This document shows positions 25,834 through 34,070 of a stretch of 64,000 nt of DNA, piece after piece (positions within the stretch are counted from its first letter, which is position 1; the number at the start of each line of letters is the position of its first letter). Below the pieces are notes generated by a model that worked only from the letters and a program-made list of their open reading frames with translations, made no database searches and was not told where the DNA came from. Source of the stretch: Bacillota bacterium. GTDB taxonomy: Bacteria > Bacillota > UBA4882 > UBA8346. The DNA lies in assembly GCA_023401925.1 (NCBI GenBank), contig JAEXDA010000046.1:37370-101369 (forward strand), read 5' to 3'. A program made the translations under genes and the position numbers.

Positions 25834-28650
25834 TCATCGAATCACGCCTTCCTCGATGATTTGAATTTTCCGGATGACGGGAACGGCTTTAAAAACGATT
25901 TCTTCAGTTTGTCCCGGTTGTAAATCCAATTCAAATTCATTATTTTCAAAATTGTAATTTTCCAATAACCCTTCATCATAAGCCTTGATCTTCCATTTGC
26001 CGGGCCGCATCCCGAAAAAAATAAATTCCCCGTTTTCACCGGTAACCTGTTGAAAAGTTTCCAAACCATCCGTTAACTCAATGAGGACATTAGCCAGGGG
26101 TTTTTCTTCGTTCCATTCCCCGGACCCATTCCCGGTATTTTGGCTTTCCTTTGCCCGATATAGGTTGCTGCCTGTTACGTATAGTCCGTCATTGTTTTCT
26201 TTGGGTTTTGCCGTTAACAACAGCGATTTTCCCTGAATCTTGGCAGCCTGAACCATTCCAATCTCAATTTTGTTCACTTCGCCTTTTTTCAACTCCACAA
26301 CCAGAGGCAGTGGTTGAACGGGGACCTGATCGAACCCGATAAAAGTTTTATCCATCAAGATAGTATAGTTTCCGGGATTTCTGGCGGTATAAGTAAACTC
26401 TCCCTGTTCATCAGTGACAACTTCGACTCCATTGATCAATAAAATCACTTTTTTGAGCGGAGGATGATCCTTCCGGGCGGTGTCAAACACCTTGCCGTTT
26501 AAAACGCACAAATCGGTCCTTTGACTGACCGGTATATTCACCGGCAGAGTATAAGTTACCAGTAAAGATCCTTCAAAATTCCTGTCATTCGAAGTTGATA
26601 TTTGAGAGAGCTTTAAACTCCAGGAAAATTGCTGATAAGTATATCGTACATTCCCTATCAAGTAATCCCGTTCCAAATCGGGTTCCCATAGAAAGTTACT
26701 TCTTTGATATTGAAAATTGAGGCCCAGGTGATTGGTAACCCGTAAATCGGCCATGACGCCAACATTATTGTTGGAATCCAGCAATAATGGAAAACTATGA
26801 TTTCCGATGTTGGCATATAACAAATAACTTCGTCCCGGGCTGGGTGAATAGTTGATATTCAAGCCATAAATGCTAATATCCCGGTCTTCGGCATCATCCC
26901 CTTGATCGTCATACGCTCCTCCCAAAACTGAGGCGCCAAAGCGCCACTTTGAATAAAGTTTCTGGACCCCGACTTTGAACGTCATTGCTTCATAAGCTTC
27001 CCCCGGAGAAGGCAGCCGGTTGTTGCTGCGATAACCGCTCAAAGCATATGAGATTTGAGTCCCGGGACTGAGATCATGGGAAAGTACCGCATTGTAATAG
27101 GATTCATCATGGGATGAATATCGGGGGTTAAGATTGAGGTTATCCCGGAAGGAATGGTAGAAAAAGGAGGCTTGGTAGCGGTTGAAAAAAGAATAAGCAG
27201 CGGACAATGTTGTCAAATCCGTATCATGATAATTGCCGAAAAAGTTCGGCGCTGCATAGGTTTTTTCCAGCGAATAACTCCAGACATTGGAAAATTGTCC
27301 AAGGACATTGATATGATAAGCATCCCCCCGGGAGTCCTCTTGGTTTTCGGAATGATCAAAAGCATATTCCAAATTCACCGTATTATCGGCCAAGGGCTTT
27401 ATTTCGGCCTGAAAACTATAAATCCGGTTATCCTGTAAAACGTCCTGATCTTGGAAGTCGTAAGCCGAATGTAAGAAATTGGTCCGAAGCTGAAGCTTGG
27501 GACTCAGTTGATATTGATAATACAAACCGGTTTCTTTTCCATCCGGATTATCCCTGTTCTTTTCAGGATAAATCAGCCCCATCCTCGAATTTCGGTTGGT
27601 GAGATTGAAATTCATCTTATAAAGCGCATCCCAGCGTCTGGTGAGGGGTGAAAGAACAAAGCCGGCATCACCGAGATTGATATCATATTGATCATTGGAT
27701 AGGCCAAGCTGAAGATGTTGTATCCCTTTCTCCGGATATCGGTCCGTAAAATCGGAGGCCGAAAAGTACATCTGTACTCTGTTGTTTCCCGCATCATCGA
27801 TAGTCCCGCCCCCTGAAAACTCCAAACCGTACCCCGGCTGATTGCCGTCGATTCCAGTGGTGATTTGCAAAACCGACGGGATCCGGTGATAAGGATCAAA
27901 CCGGCCGTTGATGGTCGGTACAATGTCTACCCCAATGGTGTCTTCTGCAAATGATACCCCGGAGTTTTTATCATAGGCCTTCACGGTAAGCAGGTGCGTA
28001 ACATTGGTTTCGATTTTGGCATTGGTTTTTACCTTGATCGCCAGGGTCCGGGATTCCCCCGGCTGTAAAGCCATTTCCAGTGGCCAGTATTGAGTAAAAT
28101 AAGATAATGAACTGTTCACCTGAAAACCCAAATCCAGCGGAGCGTTTCCGTTATTTTGGTATTGCAGCGTTATCCCACAATCTTCACCCGCTATCACGAA
28201 TCCCGGTTTGTCCAAAACCACGGATTTGATCGTGGTGACTGAAGTGAGAGAAACGGTTACCGTATTGGTGGAGGTTTTCGCCGATGCATTGGTTGCAGTG
28301 AGGGAATAATGAACTAAATAGGAACCGGCCAGGGCCGCGTTGGAAAAAACGATCGATACTAATCTTACCTGCTGGTCATGGGCTTTGATTTGAAAGCCTG
28401 TGGGAGGCACGAGCACACGGCAGTATGGAGGTAAAACCAATTCCTCCCTGAGATTCAGAGTGGAACCACCGTGATTGATTACCAGATAACTCAGGGTTAA
28501 AGCCTTGCCCGGCTCGATTTGCAAATTTTCTGGAGCAATTTGCTTGATTTCCACATCCCGACCCACATCGGCCCGGACTTTATGGCAAAAGGGGCTCCAT
28601 ACTAAGACGGGTATAAAGAAGATGAACAAACAAAATTTGAACTTTTTCAT
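25834..28650 (-). CDS. Usher-like outer-membrane barrel with Ig-like flanking domains
   Basis: The 938-residue exported protein has a signal peptide (1-27). Two Ig-like NEW3/CARDB-type domains (about 30-270) come next. A long beta-barrel follows (about 275-700), with repeated alternating strands ending in aromatic residues, and then two carboxypeptidase-regulatory-like beta domains (about 705-780 and 850-930). The layout recalls chaperone-usher ushers: N-terminal domain, barrel, paired C-terminal domains. I cannot see a classical FimD-type plug or signature. Its start overlaps the chaperone-like stop by four bases, and secreted subunits flank it. I infer the outer-membrane assembly channel for the fibre. 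Confidence 0.72.
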   Translation of the reverse strand: MKKFKFCLFIFFIPVLVWSPFCHKVRADVGRDVEIKQIAPENLQIEPGKALTLSYLVINHGGSTLNLREELVLPPYCRVLVPPTGFQIKAHDQQVRLVSIVFSNAALAGSYLVHYSLTATNASAKTSTNTVTVSLTSVTTIKSVVLDKPGFVIAGEDCGITLQYQNNGNAPLDLGFQVNSSLSYFTQYWPLEMALQPGESRTLAIKVKTNAKIETNVTHLLTVKAYDKNSGVSFAEDTIGVDIVPTINGRFDPYHRIPSVLQITTGIDGNQPGYGLEFSGGGTIDDAGNNRVQMYFSASDFTDRYPEKGIQHLQLGLSNDQYDINLGDAGFVLSPLTRRWDALYKMNFNLTNRNSRMGLIYPEKNRDNPDGKETGLYYQYQLSPKLQLRTNFLHSAYDFQDQDVLQDNRIYSFQAEIKPLADNTVNLEYAFDHSENQEDSRGDAYHINVLGQFSNVWSYSLEKTYAAPNFFGNYHDTDLTTLSAAYSFFNRYQASFFYHSFRDNLNLNPRYSSHDESYYNAVLSHDLSPGTQISYALSGYRSNNRLPSPGEAYEAMTFKVGVQKLYSKWRFGASVLGGAYDDQGDDAEDRDISIYGLNINYSPSPGRSYLLYANIGNHSFPLLLDSNNNVGVMADLRVTNHLGLNFQYQRSNFLWEPDLERDYLIGNVRYTYQQFSWSLKLSQISTSNDRNFEGSLLVTYTLPVNIPVSQRTDLCVLNGKVFDTARKDHPPLKKVILLINGVEVVTDEQGEFTYTARNPGNYTILMDKTFIGFDQVPVQPLPLVVELKKGEVNKIEIGMVQAAKIQGKSLLLTAKPKENNDGLYVTGSNLYRAKESQNTGNGSGEWNEEKPLANVLIELTDGLETFQQVTGENGEFIFFGMRPGKWKIKAYDEGLLENYNFENNEFELDLQPGQTEEIVFKAVPVIRKIQIIEEGVIR

Positions 28651-29471
28651 TGGATGATCATTTCATAATTAGCGCCAAAAACGTATTGATCCCCATTGTC
28701 AACAATAACGACTGCCTTATATTCTCCTTTGGGAATATCCGGAAGCAGGATTTTATGACTTACCGAACAGGTGGGAAAAATCCGTTTTTTCTCACTGCCG
28801 AATGTGCCGAGAGATTTGCCGTTTTTGTTGTACAGTTGGACCAGAACCGTTGGATTAAGCCATCTTTCTCCGGTATTTTGGATGTCGAACTGAAATACCT
28901 TATTCCCGTTTTCAGCGGAGATTTTCTTATTTAAAAACGCAATGGAGCGGGTTCCGGTATCTTTGATATCCGTAATAATTTGAACACCATACCGGACGCT
29001 GGTTTGGAGTCCCAAAACGTATTTACCTTTCACATCAGGATTATCCCCGGCGGTTTCAACCGGCTCCACCATGATCAAACTCCAATAAGTTCCACGAAGA
29101 TCCTGATTTTTGGGTACTTGAACGCTATAGTTTACCGGAGCGGTCTGTCCCGCCGGAACTGTGACCCAGGCGGTGCTTAATGCGACCCATTTAGCATTGG
29201 ACAACGGGTTACTGCCGGGAAGACCGTAAGAATTACTGCCGTCGGCATAAAACAAATAATCGGTTTGATAAATCTTTACCTTACAGGGACTGCCACCGGC
29301 ATTTTTGATGATAATCGCGCCATTGTAGCTCTCTCCGCCACCCACTACTTTTTCCTGGGTTAAGGAACCCAGAACTTTTATATCGCCACTGGCGAAAACG
29401 TTTTGATGCTCTCCCAAAAACAGCAGTGAAAAGCTTAAAACGGATATCCAAAAAAGAAAGGCCTTTTTCAT
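28647..29471 (-). CDS. Periplasmic fimbrial-chaperone-like protein
   Basis: The 274-residue protein has a signal peptide (cleaved near ASG, about 27) followed by two beta-sandwich domains. The first resembles PapD-type N-domains: paired strands with GGGESYNGAIIIKN, then WVALSTAWVTVPAGQTAPVNYSV, a pattern seen where chaperones present subunit-capping strands. The second domain (about 175-270) ends KAVVIVDNGDQYVFGANY. It is co-translated with the usher-like gene. No canonical chaperone Arg-Lys cleft can be assigned by eye. Chaperone function is inferred from fold pattern and position. Confidence 0.65.
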   Translation of the reverse strand: MKKAFLFWISVLSFSLLFLGEHQNVFASGDIKVLGSLTQEKVVGGGESYNGAIIIKNAGGSPCKVKIYQTDYLFYADGSNSYGLPGSNPLSNAKWVALSTAWVTVPAGQTAPVNYSVQVPKNQDLRGTYWSLIMVEPVETAGDNPDVKGKYVLGLQTSVRYGVQIITDIKDTGTRSIAFLNKKISAENGNKVFQFDIQNTGERWLNPTVLVQLYNKNGKSLGTFGSEKKRIFPTCSVSHKILLPDIPKGEYKAVVIVDNGDQYVFGANYEMIIQ

Positions 29472-29492
29472 TCCATTCTCCTTCTTTATGAA

Positions 29493-30029
29493 TTACGGGA
29501 TGACAGTATAGACGACACCGCTCACATAATGATTGGGATCGGTTGCCAGTGACACTCCGGATAGTTGGTACTGAATCGGAATACAGCGCACATCGCCGGT
29601 ACCGCTGCATAAGAGGATTTTCGCAGCATTCACAACTTGAAAGGAAAGTCCGCCTCTCACCGTAACCCCTTCCTTTCCATCACCCGGACCCGCTCTTCTG
29701 ACATAAAGCACGAAGCTAGAGGGCCAATTCATTTCCGAACGGTTGATATAAACTTGCCAGACCGCGTCTTTTTTTCCGCCGACAATGGATAGAGTCGTGG
29801 CTCCGGCATCACTTTGATAGGCATTGACCAGATTTGAACCGGCTCCCGAAGCCAAATTGGCGGAATTGACCGGGTTGGTCCATCCCCCCATCACGATGAT
29901 GTTGTGTTGCTCCGCTCCAAATACCGGCTGAAAAGAAAATACCGGAATCAAAACCCACAAAATGATCGCCATGAAATTCCGAGTAGCGTTCTTGGGTGTA
30001 AAGGTTCTACCCATCCTTATTTGTTTCAT
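29493..30029 (-). CDS. Secreted minor component of pilus-like operon
   Basis: The 178-residue protein has an unusually long charged N-region before its signal peptide (hydrophobic 21-36, cleavage near 38). A beta-rich domain follows with an INRSEMNWP block and a two-Cys pair (LLCSGTGDVRC), perhaps one disulphide. It ends in an alternating strand, SGVVYTVIP, comparable to the subunit C-termini. I do not recognise a family. Its place between subunit 2 and the chaperone-like gene suggests a tip, adaptor or anchor subunit. Confidence 0.65.
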   Translation of the reverse strand: MKQIRMGRTFTPKNATRNFMAIILWVLIPVFSFQPVFGAEQHNIIVMGGWTNPVNSANLASGAGSNLVNAYQSDAGATTLSIVGGKKDAVWQVYINRSEMNWPSSFVLYVRRAGPGDGKEGVTVRGGLSFQVVNAAKILLCSGTGDVRCIPIQYQLSGVSLATDPNHYVSGVVYTVIP

Positions 30030-30090
30030 TGCCCCCCGCTTCCAGCCCGCTATCTATTCGAATCCAACAGGCTGTCCAAAAAATAAAATA

Positions 30091-30588
30091 TCAATTGGTA
30101 ACCGTGAGAATAACCGTGCGCATTCCCGAGGAAACCATACCGGCTGCAACCGTACTTGAAAAAGTATAGGTGATCGTTTTTCCGGATTCTGCGACTTTCG
30201 ATATCCCTGTCACCAAATCCGCCGGTTTCGATGATAAAACAACCTCTCCGGTACTCACCGCTCCACCGGGAGCAGCCAGTCTGATTTTAAGATAAGTATT
30301 GGCGGGCATGTTGTTGTTTAGCATGCCGGTAATCTTTTTATTGGATTCATTGGTGGAAATACTATAGGTGGTCGTAGCATTCACCTCGTCGGTGGGTTGC
30401 ATACCGGGGATAGCCGAATTGATTTTCATGGCAGCCGGATTCCCGCTTACTGTAAAAGTAGTTATCGGAGCCACGGGAACATGAATGATTTGCACGGCGC
30501 TCGAAGCTGCCAGTGTTATTTCCGTCAGGGCACAGGTTAAAATAAAGCCAACCGCAAGCAGGATTTTAAAGTTCTTCTTCCTTTTCAT
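30091..30588 (-). CDS. Pilin-like secreted subunit 2
   Basis: The 165-residue protein has a signal peptide (about 1-27) and one beta domain of the same family as subunits 1 and 3: central TTYSISTNESNKKITGML, DLVTGISKVAESGKTITYTF, and a terminal VILTVTN strand. No cysteines are present. SD GGAG lies 9-10 bases before ATG 30588. A possible -10 (TATTAT, 30621-30626) lies in the spacer, so this gene may also be transcribed independently of subunit 1. Confidence 0.8.
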   Translation of the reverse strand: MKRKKNFKILLAVGFILTCALTEITLAASSAVQIIHVPVAPITTFTVSGNPAAMKINSAIPGMQPTDEVNATTTYSISTNESNKKITGMLNNNMPANTYLKIRLAAPGGAVSTGEVVLSSKPADLVTGISKVAESGKTITYTFSSTVAAGMVSSGMRTVILTVTN

Positions 30589-30663
30589 GCCAATTACTCC
30601 TACAGCATAAGTAAACTAGTATAATATCACCTAGGAAATTTTAAATTTACTCCATGAGAGGGT

Positions 30664-30690
30664 AATAAAAAAGGGCAGCCGCAGCCGCCC
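30664..30690 (-). terminator. Intra-operon intrinsic terminator after subunit 1
   Basis: Minus strand GGGCGGC-TGCG-GCTGCCC (one G-U pair) followed by TTTTTTATT, 20 bases past the subunit 1 stop. It would let subunit 1 be made in excess over the downstream assembly genes. Confidence 0.85.
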
Positions 30691-30709
30691 CCGACCACTT
30701 CTGATGGAA

Positions 30710-31198
30710 TCAATTTACAACGGTAAGTGTTACTTTTCGGGTTGTGTCATTAATAACACCGGCGGCTACCGATGCCGTGAAAGTATAGGTAATTGCTTTT
30801 TTATCGGCAGCGATCCTACGAATTCCATTCACCAAATCCCGCGGATTCTTGTTCAAGGAAACATTGCCCAAACTATTGGCGCCGTTGGGAGCGGCTAAAT
30901 TAATCATCAAACTGGTATTGGCCGGCATATCCTCACTGAGAGATCCGGTTATTTTCCGGCTTTCTCCATTGGTTGTAATGGAATATGTAGTGGAATTGTC
31001 CGTCACGGACAAAAGATCGGAACCGGCTGTAGCACTGTTGATCACTAATGAAACTTGATCACTGCTGGTAGAAATGGAATCGATCTCCGCAACCTTAAAA
31101 GTTACGGTTTGCGTTGCGGAGTTTGCAGCAAACGCATAAGTTGAAAAAGCGATCACACCGATCAATCCCAGAAAAACAAACATTCTAAACTTCTTCAT
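30710..31198 (-). CDS. Pilin-like secreted subunit 1 (likely major subunit)
   Basis: The 162-residue protein has a clean signal peptide (cleavage AFA|AN at about 24), an early TQTVTFKV strand, the family's TTYSITTNGESRKITGSL block, and a terminal VTLTVVN strand. It has no cysteines, lipobox or type IV prepilin motif. It is the first gene after the strongest promoter of the operon and is followed at once by a terminator, the arrangement expected of a major structural subunit. Function as a fibre subunit is inferred. Confidence 0.82.
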   Translation of the reverse strand: MKKFRMFVFLGLIGVIAFSTYAFAANSATQTVTFKVAEIDSISTSSDQVSLVINSATAGSDLLSVTDNSTTYSITTNGESRKITGSLSEDMPANTSLMINLAAPNGANSLGNVSLNKNPRDLVNGIRRIAADKKAITYTFTASVAAGVINDTTRKVTLTVVN

Positions 31199-31239
31199 CG
31201 TAAAATCCTCTTTCTTAAAACATTATAACCTCATGATTT

Positions 31240-31269
31240 ATTATAGAAGGCTGAATAGAGGATTGTCAA
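31240..31269 (-). promoter_or_regulatory. Sigma-A promoter of the pilus-like operon
   Basis: Minus-strand TTGACA (31264-31269), an 18-base spacer and TATAAT (31240-31245), with about 40 bases to the subunit 1 start. There is no room for a riboswitch in this short leader. Confidence 0.85.
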
Positions 31270-31463
31270 TAGTTCGAGATGAGTATGCTTAATTTTAGCA
31301 CCAGTAAAATTTGTGAGAATTTTATGTCAACTATCTTTAAAACTAAATCCCATCACTCTTTCTATTTCGGATCAGGGCTAAAAATCAGAAATGACCAATG
31401 TTTCTACCATTAAAATCTTTAGCAGGACCATAGAAAAGTTCCTCATGTAAAAAATTCATTGAC

Positions 31464-31796
31464 TCATTTCGATTCCTTTTCTTCCACCCGCCAAAGGGAG
31501 AGCTTTAAATCAACCAATCCGTTGGATTTAAAGTAAACGCCTTCATGTTGCAACATTTGGCGCTGCCTTGCAACGCCGCCGAATACATCATCCGGCGCAA
31601 GCCCTCCTTTACTGTTAATAACCCGATGGCAAGGAAGTTTTAAAGATTCCGGCGCATGAAACATAGCTTGTCCAACCTGGCGGGCCCAATGGGGCGAACC
31701 CAGTATCATGGCAATCTGCCCATAGGTCATGACCTTGCCGGTTGGAATTCGGGCTACAATCTCATACACATGGTGAAAAAATTCCAAGTTTTTCAT
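31464..31796 (-). CDS. Small MGMT-like DNA-binding-domain protein (Cys retained)
   Basis: The 110-residue protein matches the stand-alone C-terminal domain of O6-alkylguanine-DNA methyltransferases (COG3695 type). GKVMTYGQIA marks the winged helix. The active site reads LPCHRVI, so the alkyl-acceptor Cys is kept, whereas alkyltransferase-like (ATL) proteins have Trp there. It may repair alkylated bases directly or act as a lesion sensor. The start is ATG 31796 with GGGAG. The longer frame to 31811 lacks support. Confidence 0.88.
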   Translation of the reverse strand: MKNLEFFHHVYEIVARIPTGKVMTYGQIAMILGSPHWARQVGQAMFHAPESLKLPCHRVINSKGGLAPDDVFGGVARQRQMLQHEGVYFKSNGLVDLKLSLWRVEEKESK

Positions 31797-32071
31797 TGTC
31801 GCTCCCATCAAAATTTAAATGTCGTTTTCGCTATTTTAAGGAAAAATTCCAGAATTGTCAAAAGGGAGCATCTTGATCCTGGATAGGACTTTCATCATGC
31901 CTAAAGACTAATTCTAAAATATTATTAAATTCTCGGTTTTTAGCAACTTGCCGCCTGAATTTTCGTTTATAATAAAATAACTATCAGGTGTTTTTAAAAT
32001 TTATTTCACCTTATCTAAAATATGGTTTTATGTTACGATGACGATGTGGCGATCACAGGGGGGCCCATATT

Positions 32072-32893
32072 TTGTTTGGCTATGTTACTGCCAATTTCGA
32101 AAAGTTAACACTCGAAGAAAAACAGCACTATCAGGCCTACTATTGCGGCCTGTGCAGGGCGCTGGGGAATCGCTGCGGTGCGCTAAGCCGCATGACCCTC
32201 ACTTACGATATGGCATTTCTGGTTTTATTTCTTACAGCAATCTATAAGCCCAATACCGCCATGGAGGATGGGCGATGCTTAGCCCACCCGTTTAAGCCAC
32301 GCCGGCATTGGAGAAATGAGATCACCGACTATGCCGCCGATATGAATCTCCTGCTCGCCTACTATAATCTCCTGGATGATTGGGCCGATGAACGCAAGGT
32401 TCTATCGCTAGGGATAGCCAAACTGTTTCAAAGACAATATAATCAAATTGTTGCGCGGTATCCAAAACAATATGCAGTCATCAACGACTGTTTGAACGAA
32501 CTGTCCGGAATTGAAAAATCCGGGGAATTGAACCCGGATATTCCCGCCGAATGCTTTGGAAACCTAATGGGTGAAATCTTTGTCCGGCAGGAAGACGAAT
32601 ATGCCGAAAATTTGCGTTCCTTTGGCAAAGCGCTGGGTAAGTTCATTTATATCATGGACGCCTGCCTTGATTTAAAAGCCGACATCAAGAAAGAACGCTA
32701 TAATCCTTTAATCGCCGTTCCATCCGGGAATTTCAGGGATATTTTAAATTTACTGATGGGGGGCTGTGTGGAAAAATACAAACTGCTGCCCATTCATGAG
32801 GATAAAAATTTGATTGACAATATCCTGTATTCCGGCGTTTGGACAAGGTACGAAGCAGCAAAACAGCAACCAAAGGAGACCCTTACGCAATGA
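32072..32893 (+). CDS. DUF5685-family protein
   Basis: The 273-residue protein starts FGYVTANFEKL with the family's YYCGLCRALG cysteine block. It is largely helical, with conserved Asp/Glu pairs (DDWADE, DACLDLKADIKKERYNP) suggesting a metal or prenyl-synthase-like helical bundle, but its function is unknown. It starts at TTG 32072 with AGGGGGG upstream. The end overlaps the DnaJ-like start by four bases. A TATAAT at 31968-31973 may be the -10. Confidence 0.85.
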   Translation: MFGYVTANFEKLTLEEKQHYQAYYCGLCRALGNRCGALSRMTLTYDMAFLVLFLTAIYKPNTAMEDGRCLAHPFKPRRHWRNEITDYAADMNLLLAYYNLLDDWADERKVLSLGIAKLFQRQYNQIVARYPKQYAVINDCLNELSGIEKSGELNPDIPAECFGNLMGEIFVRQEDEYAENLRSFGKALGKFIYIMDACLDLKADIKKERYNPLIAVPSGNFRDILNLLMGGCVEKYKLLPIHEDKNLIDNILYSGVWTRYEAAKQQPKETLTQ

Positions 32894-33561
32894 TCACCGA
32901 CCCCTATAAAGTACTTGGAGTATCTCCAAGTGCTTCCAATGAAGAAATTACCAAGGCCTACCGCAAACTGGCTAAAAGATACCACCCGGATTTAAATCAA
33001 GGCGACCCGGAAGCCGCCAAAAAAATGAGCGAAATTAACGCCGCTTATGAACAAATAAAGAGCGGTAATGTTTACCGGTCAACCAGCGGTGGAGGTTACA
33101 GCGGTCAAAGCCAATACGGCAACCAGAGCGCCGGTGAAGGAGGGTATGATCCATTTGGTGGCTTCGGCCCGTTTGGAAATTTCGGTTCCTATGGAAACCC
33201 AAGAGCTGAAAATCCCCAATTTGATCCGGTTATTTCCTATCTGCGCGCAGGATACTATCAGGAAGCCCTTTACGCCCTGTCCACCATCACCGACAGAAGC
33301 GCCCCATGGTACTATTATAGTGCAATTGCCCATGCCTCTATCGGTAACATCATCCTGGCCTTAGACCATTCAAAAACAGCCATCCAGATGGAGCCGAACA
33401 ATCTGGAATACCGGCGGCTCTACAATATCATTCAAAACAGCGGACGCGTATATCAACAGCAAAGTGAAAGTTTTGGAATGCCGGCCGTCACTTTGAATCA
33501 GATTTGCCTGGGACTTTGCCTTACCAATTTATGCTGCATGTTTTGTGGACGGCAGTGTTAG
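32890..33561 (+). CDS. DnaJ-domain protein with Cys-rich tail
   Basis: The 223-residue protein has an N-terminal J-domain (about 2-65) with the HPD loop (RYHPDLNQ), a Gly-rich linker (about 70-110), a TPR-like helical region (about 115-190) and a hydrophobic Cys-rich C-terminus (LCLTNLCCMFCGRQC) that may bind metal or membrane. It should work with DnaK. Its coupling to the DUF5685 gene suggests that protein is a client or partner. The ATG at 32890 overlaps the upstream stop. Confidence 0.9.
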   Translation: MITDPYKVLGVSPSASNEEITKAYRKLAKRYHPDLNQGDPEAAKKMSEINAAYEQIKSGNVYRSTSGGGYSGQSQYGNQSAGEGGYDPFGGFGPFGNFGSYGNPRAENPQFDPVISYLRAGYYQEALYALSTITDRSAPWYYYSAIAHASIGNIILALDHSKTAIQMEPNNLEYRRLYNIIQNSGRVYQQQSESFGMPAVTLNQICLGLCLTNLCCMFCGRQC

Positions 33562-33637
33562 TGAATGGAAGGAGCTTTGCTCGATCCACCAACCGTCAAG
33601 CGGTTCCATCGACCTAAAACAATAAGGAGGAATACCC

Positions 33638-34030
33638 ATGAACTGGTTCAAAAATTTCATGATGGGAAGATACGGCGGAGACCAGCTTTCTGTCTTCTTA
33701 ATCCTTTTTTCGGCAGTTTTGACCCTAACGGCTGAATTCGCTAAAATACCGCTATTGGCAGGAATCGGCTATATTCCCCTCGGTTTTGCTCTTTTTAGAA
33801 TGCTATCCAGAAATGTATCCAAACGGAGCATGGAGAATTACAAATTTGCCATTCTGATAAGCCCCGTTTATTCCTGGTTCCATAAAGCGGGGGAACGATT
33901 CCAAAACATCAAAACCCACCGTTATTATCGCTGTCCAAATTGCAAACAGAGCTTAAGAGTACCCCGGGGGAAAGGGAAAATCGTTATTACCTGCCCAAAA
34001 TGCAAAAAGGATTTTAAAGGAAAATCATAA
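33638..34030 (+). CDS. Membrane protein with C-terminal zinc ribbon
   Basis: The 130-residue protein has two TM helices (about 17-55) and a C-terminal zinc-ribbon (CPNCKQSLRVPRGKGKIVITCPKC: two CxxC pairs). It has strong SD GGAGG. It lies 76 bases after the DnaJ-like gene in the same direction, so probably forms a three-gene operon with DUF5685 and DnaJ. Function is unknown. Confidence 0.8.
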   Translation: MNWFKNFMMGRYGGDQLSVFLILFSAVLTLTAEFAKIPLLAGIGYIPLGFALFRMLSRNVSKRSMENYKFAILISPVYSWFHKAGERFQNIKTHRYYRCPNCKQSLRVPRGKGKIVITCPKCKKDFKGKS

Positions 34031-34070
34031 AACGAGGGCCCGGTTATCTTCCAAAGTGAATAATCTCGGA

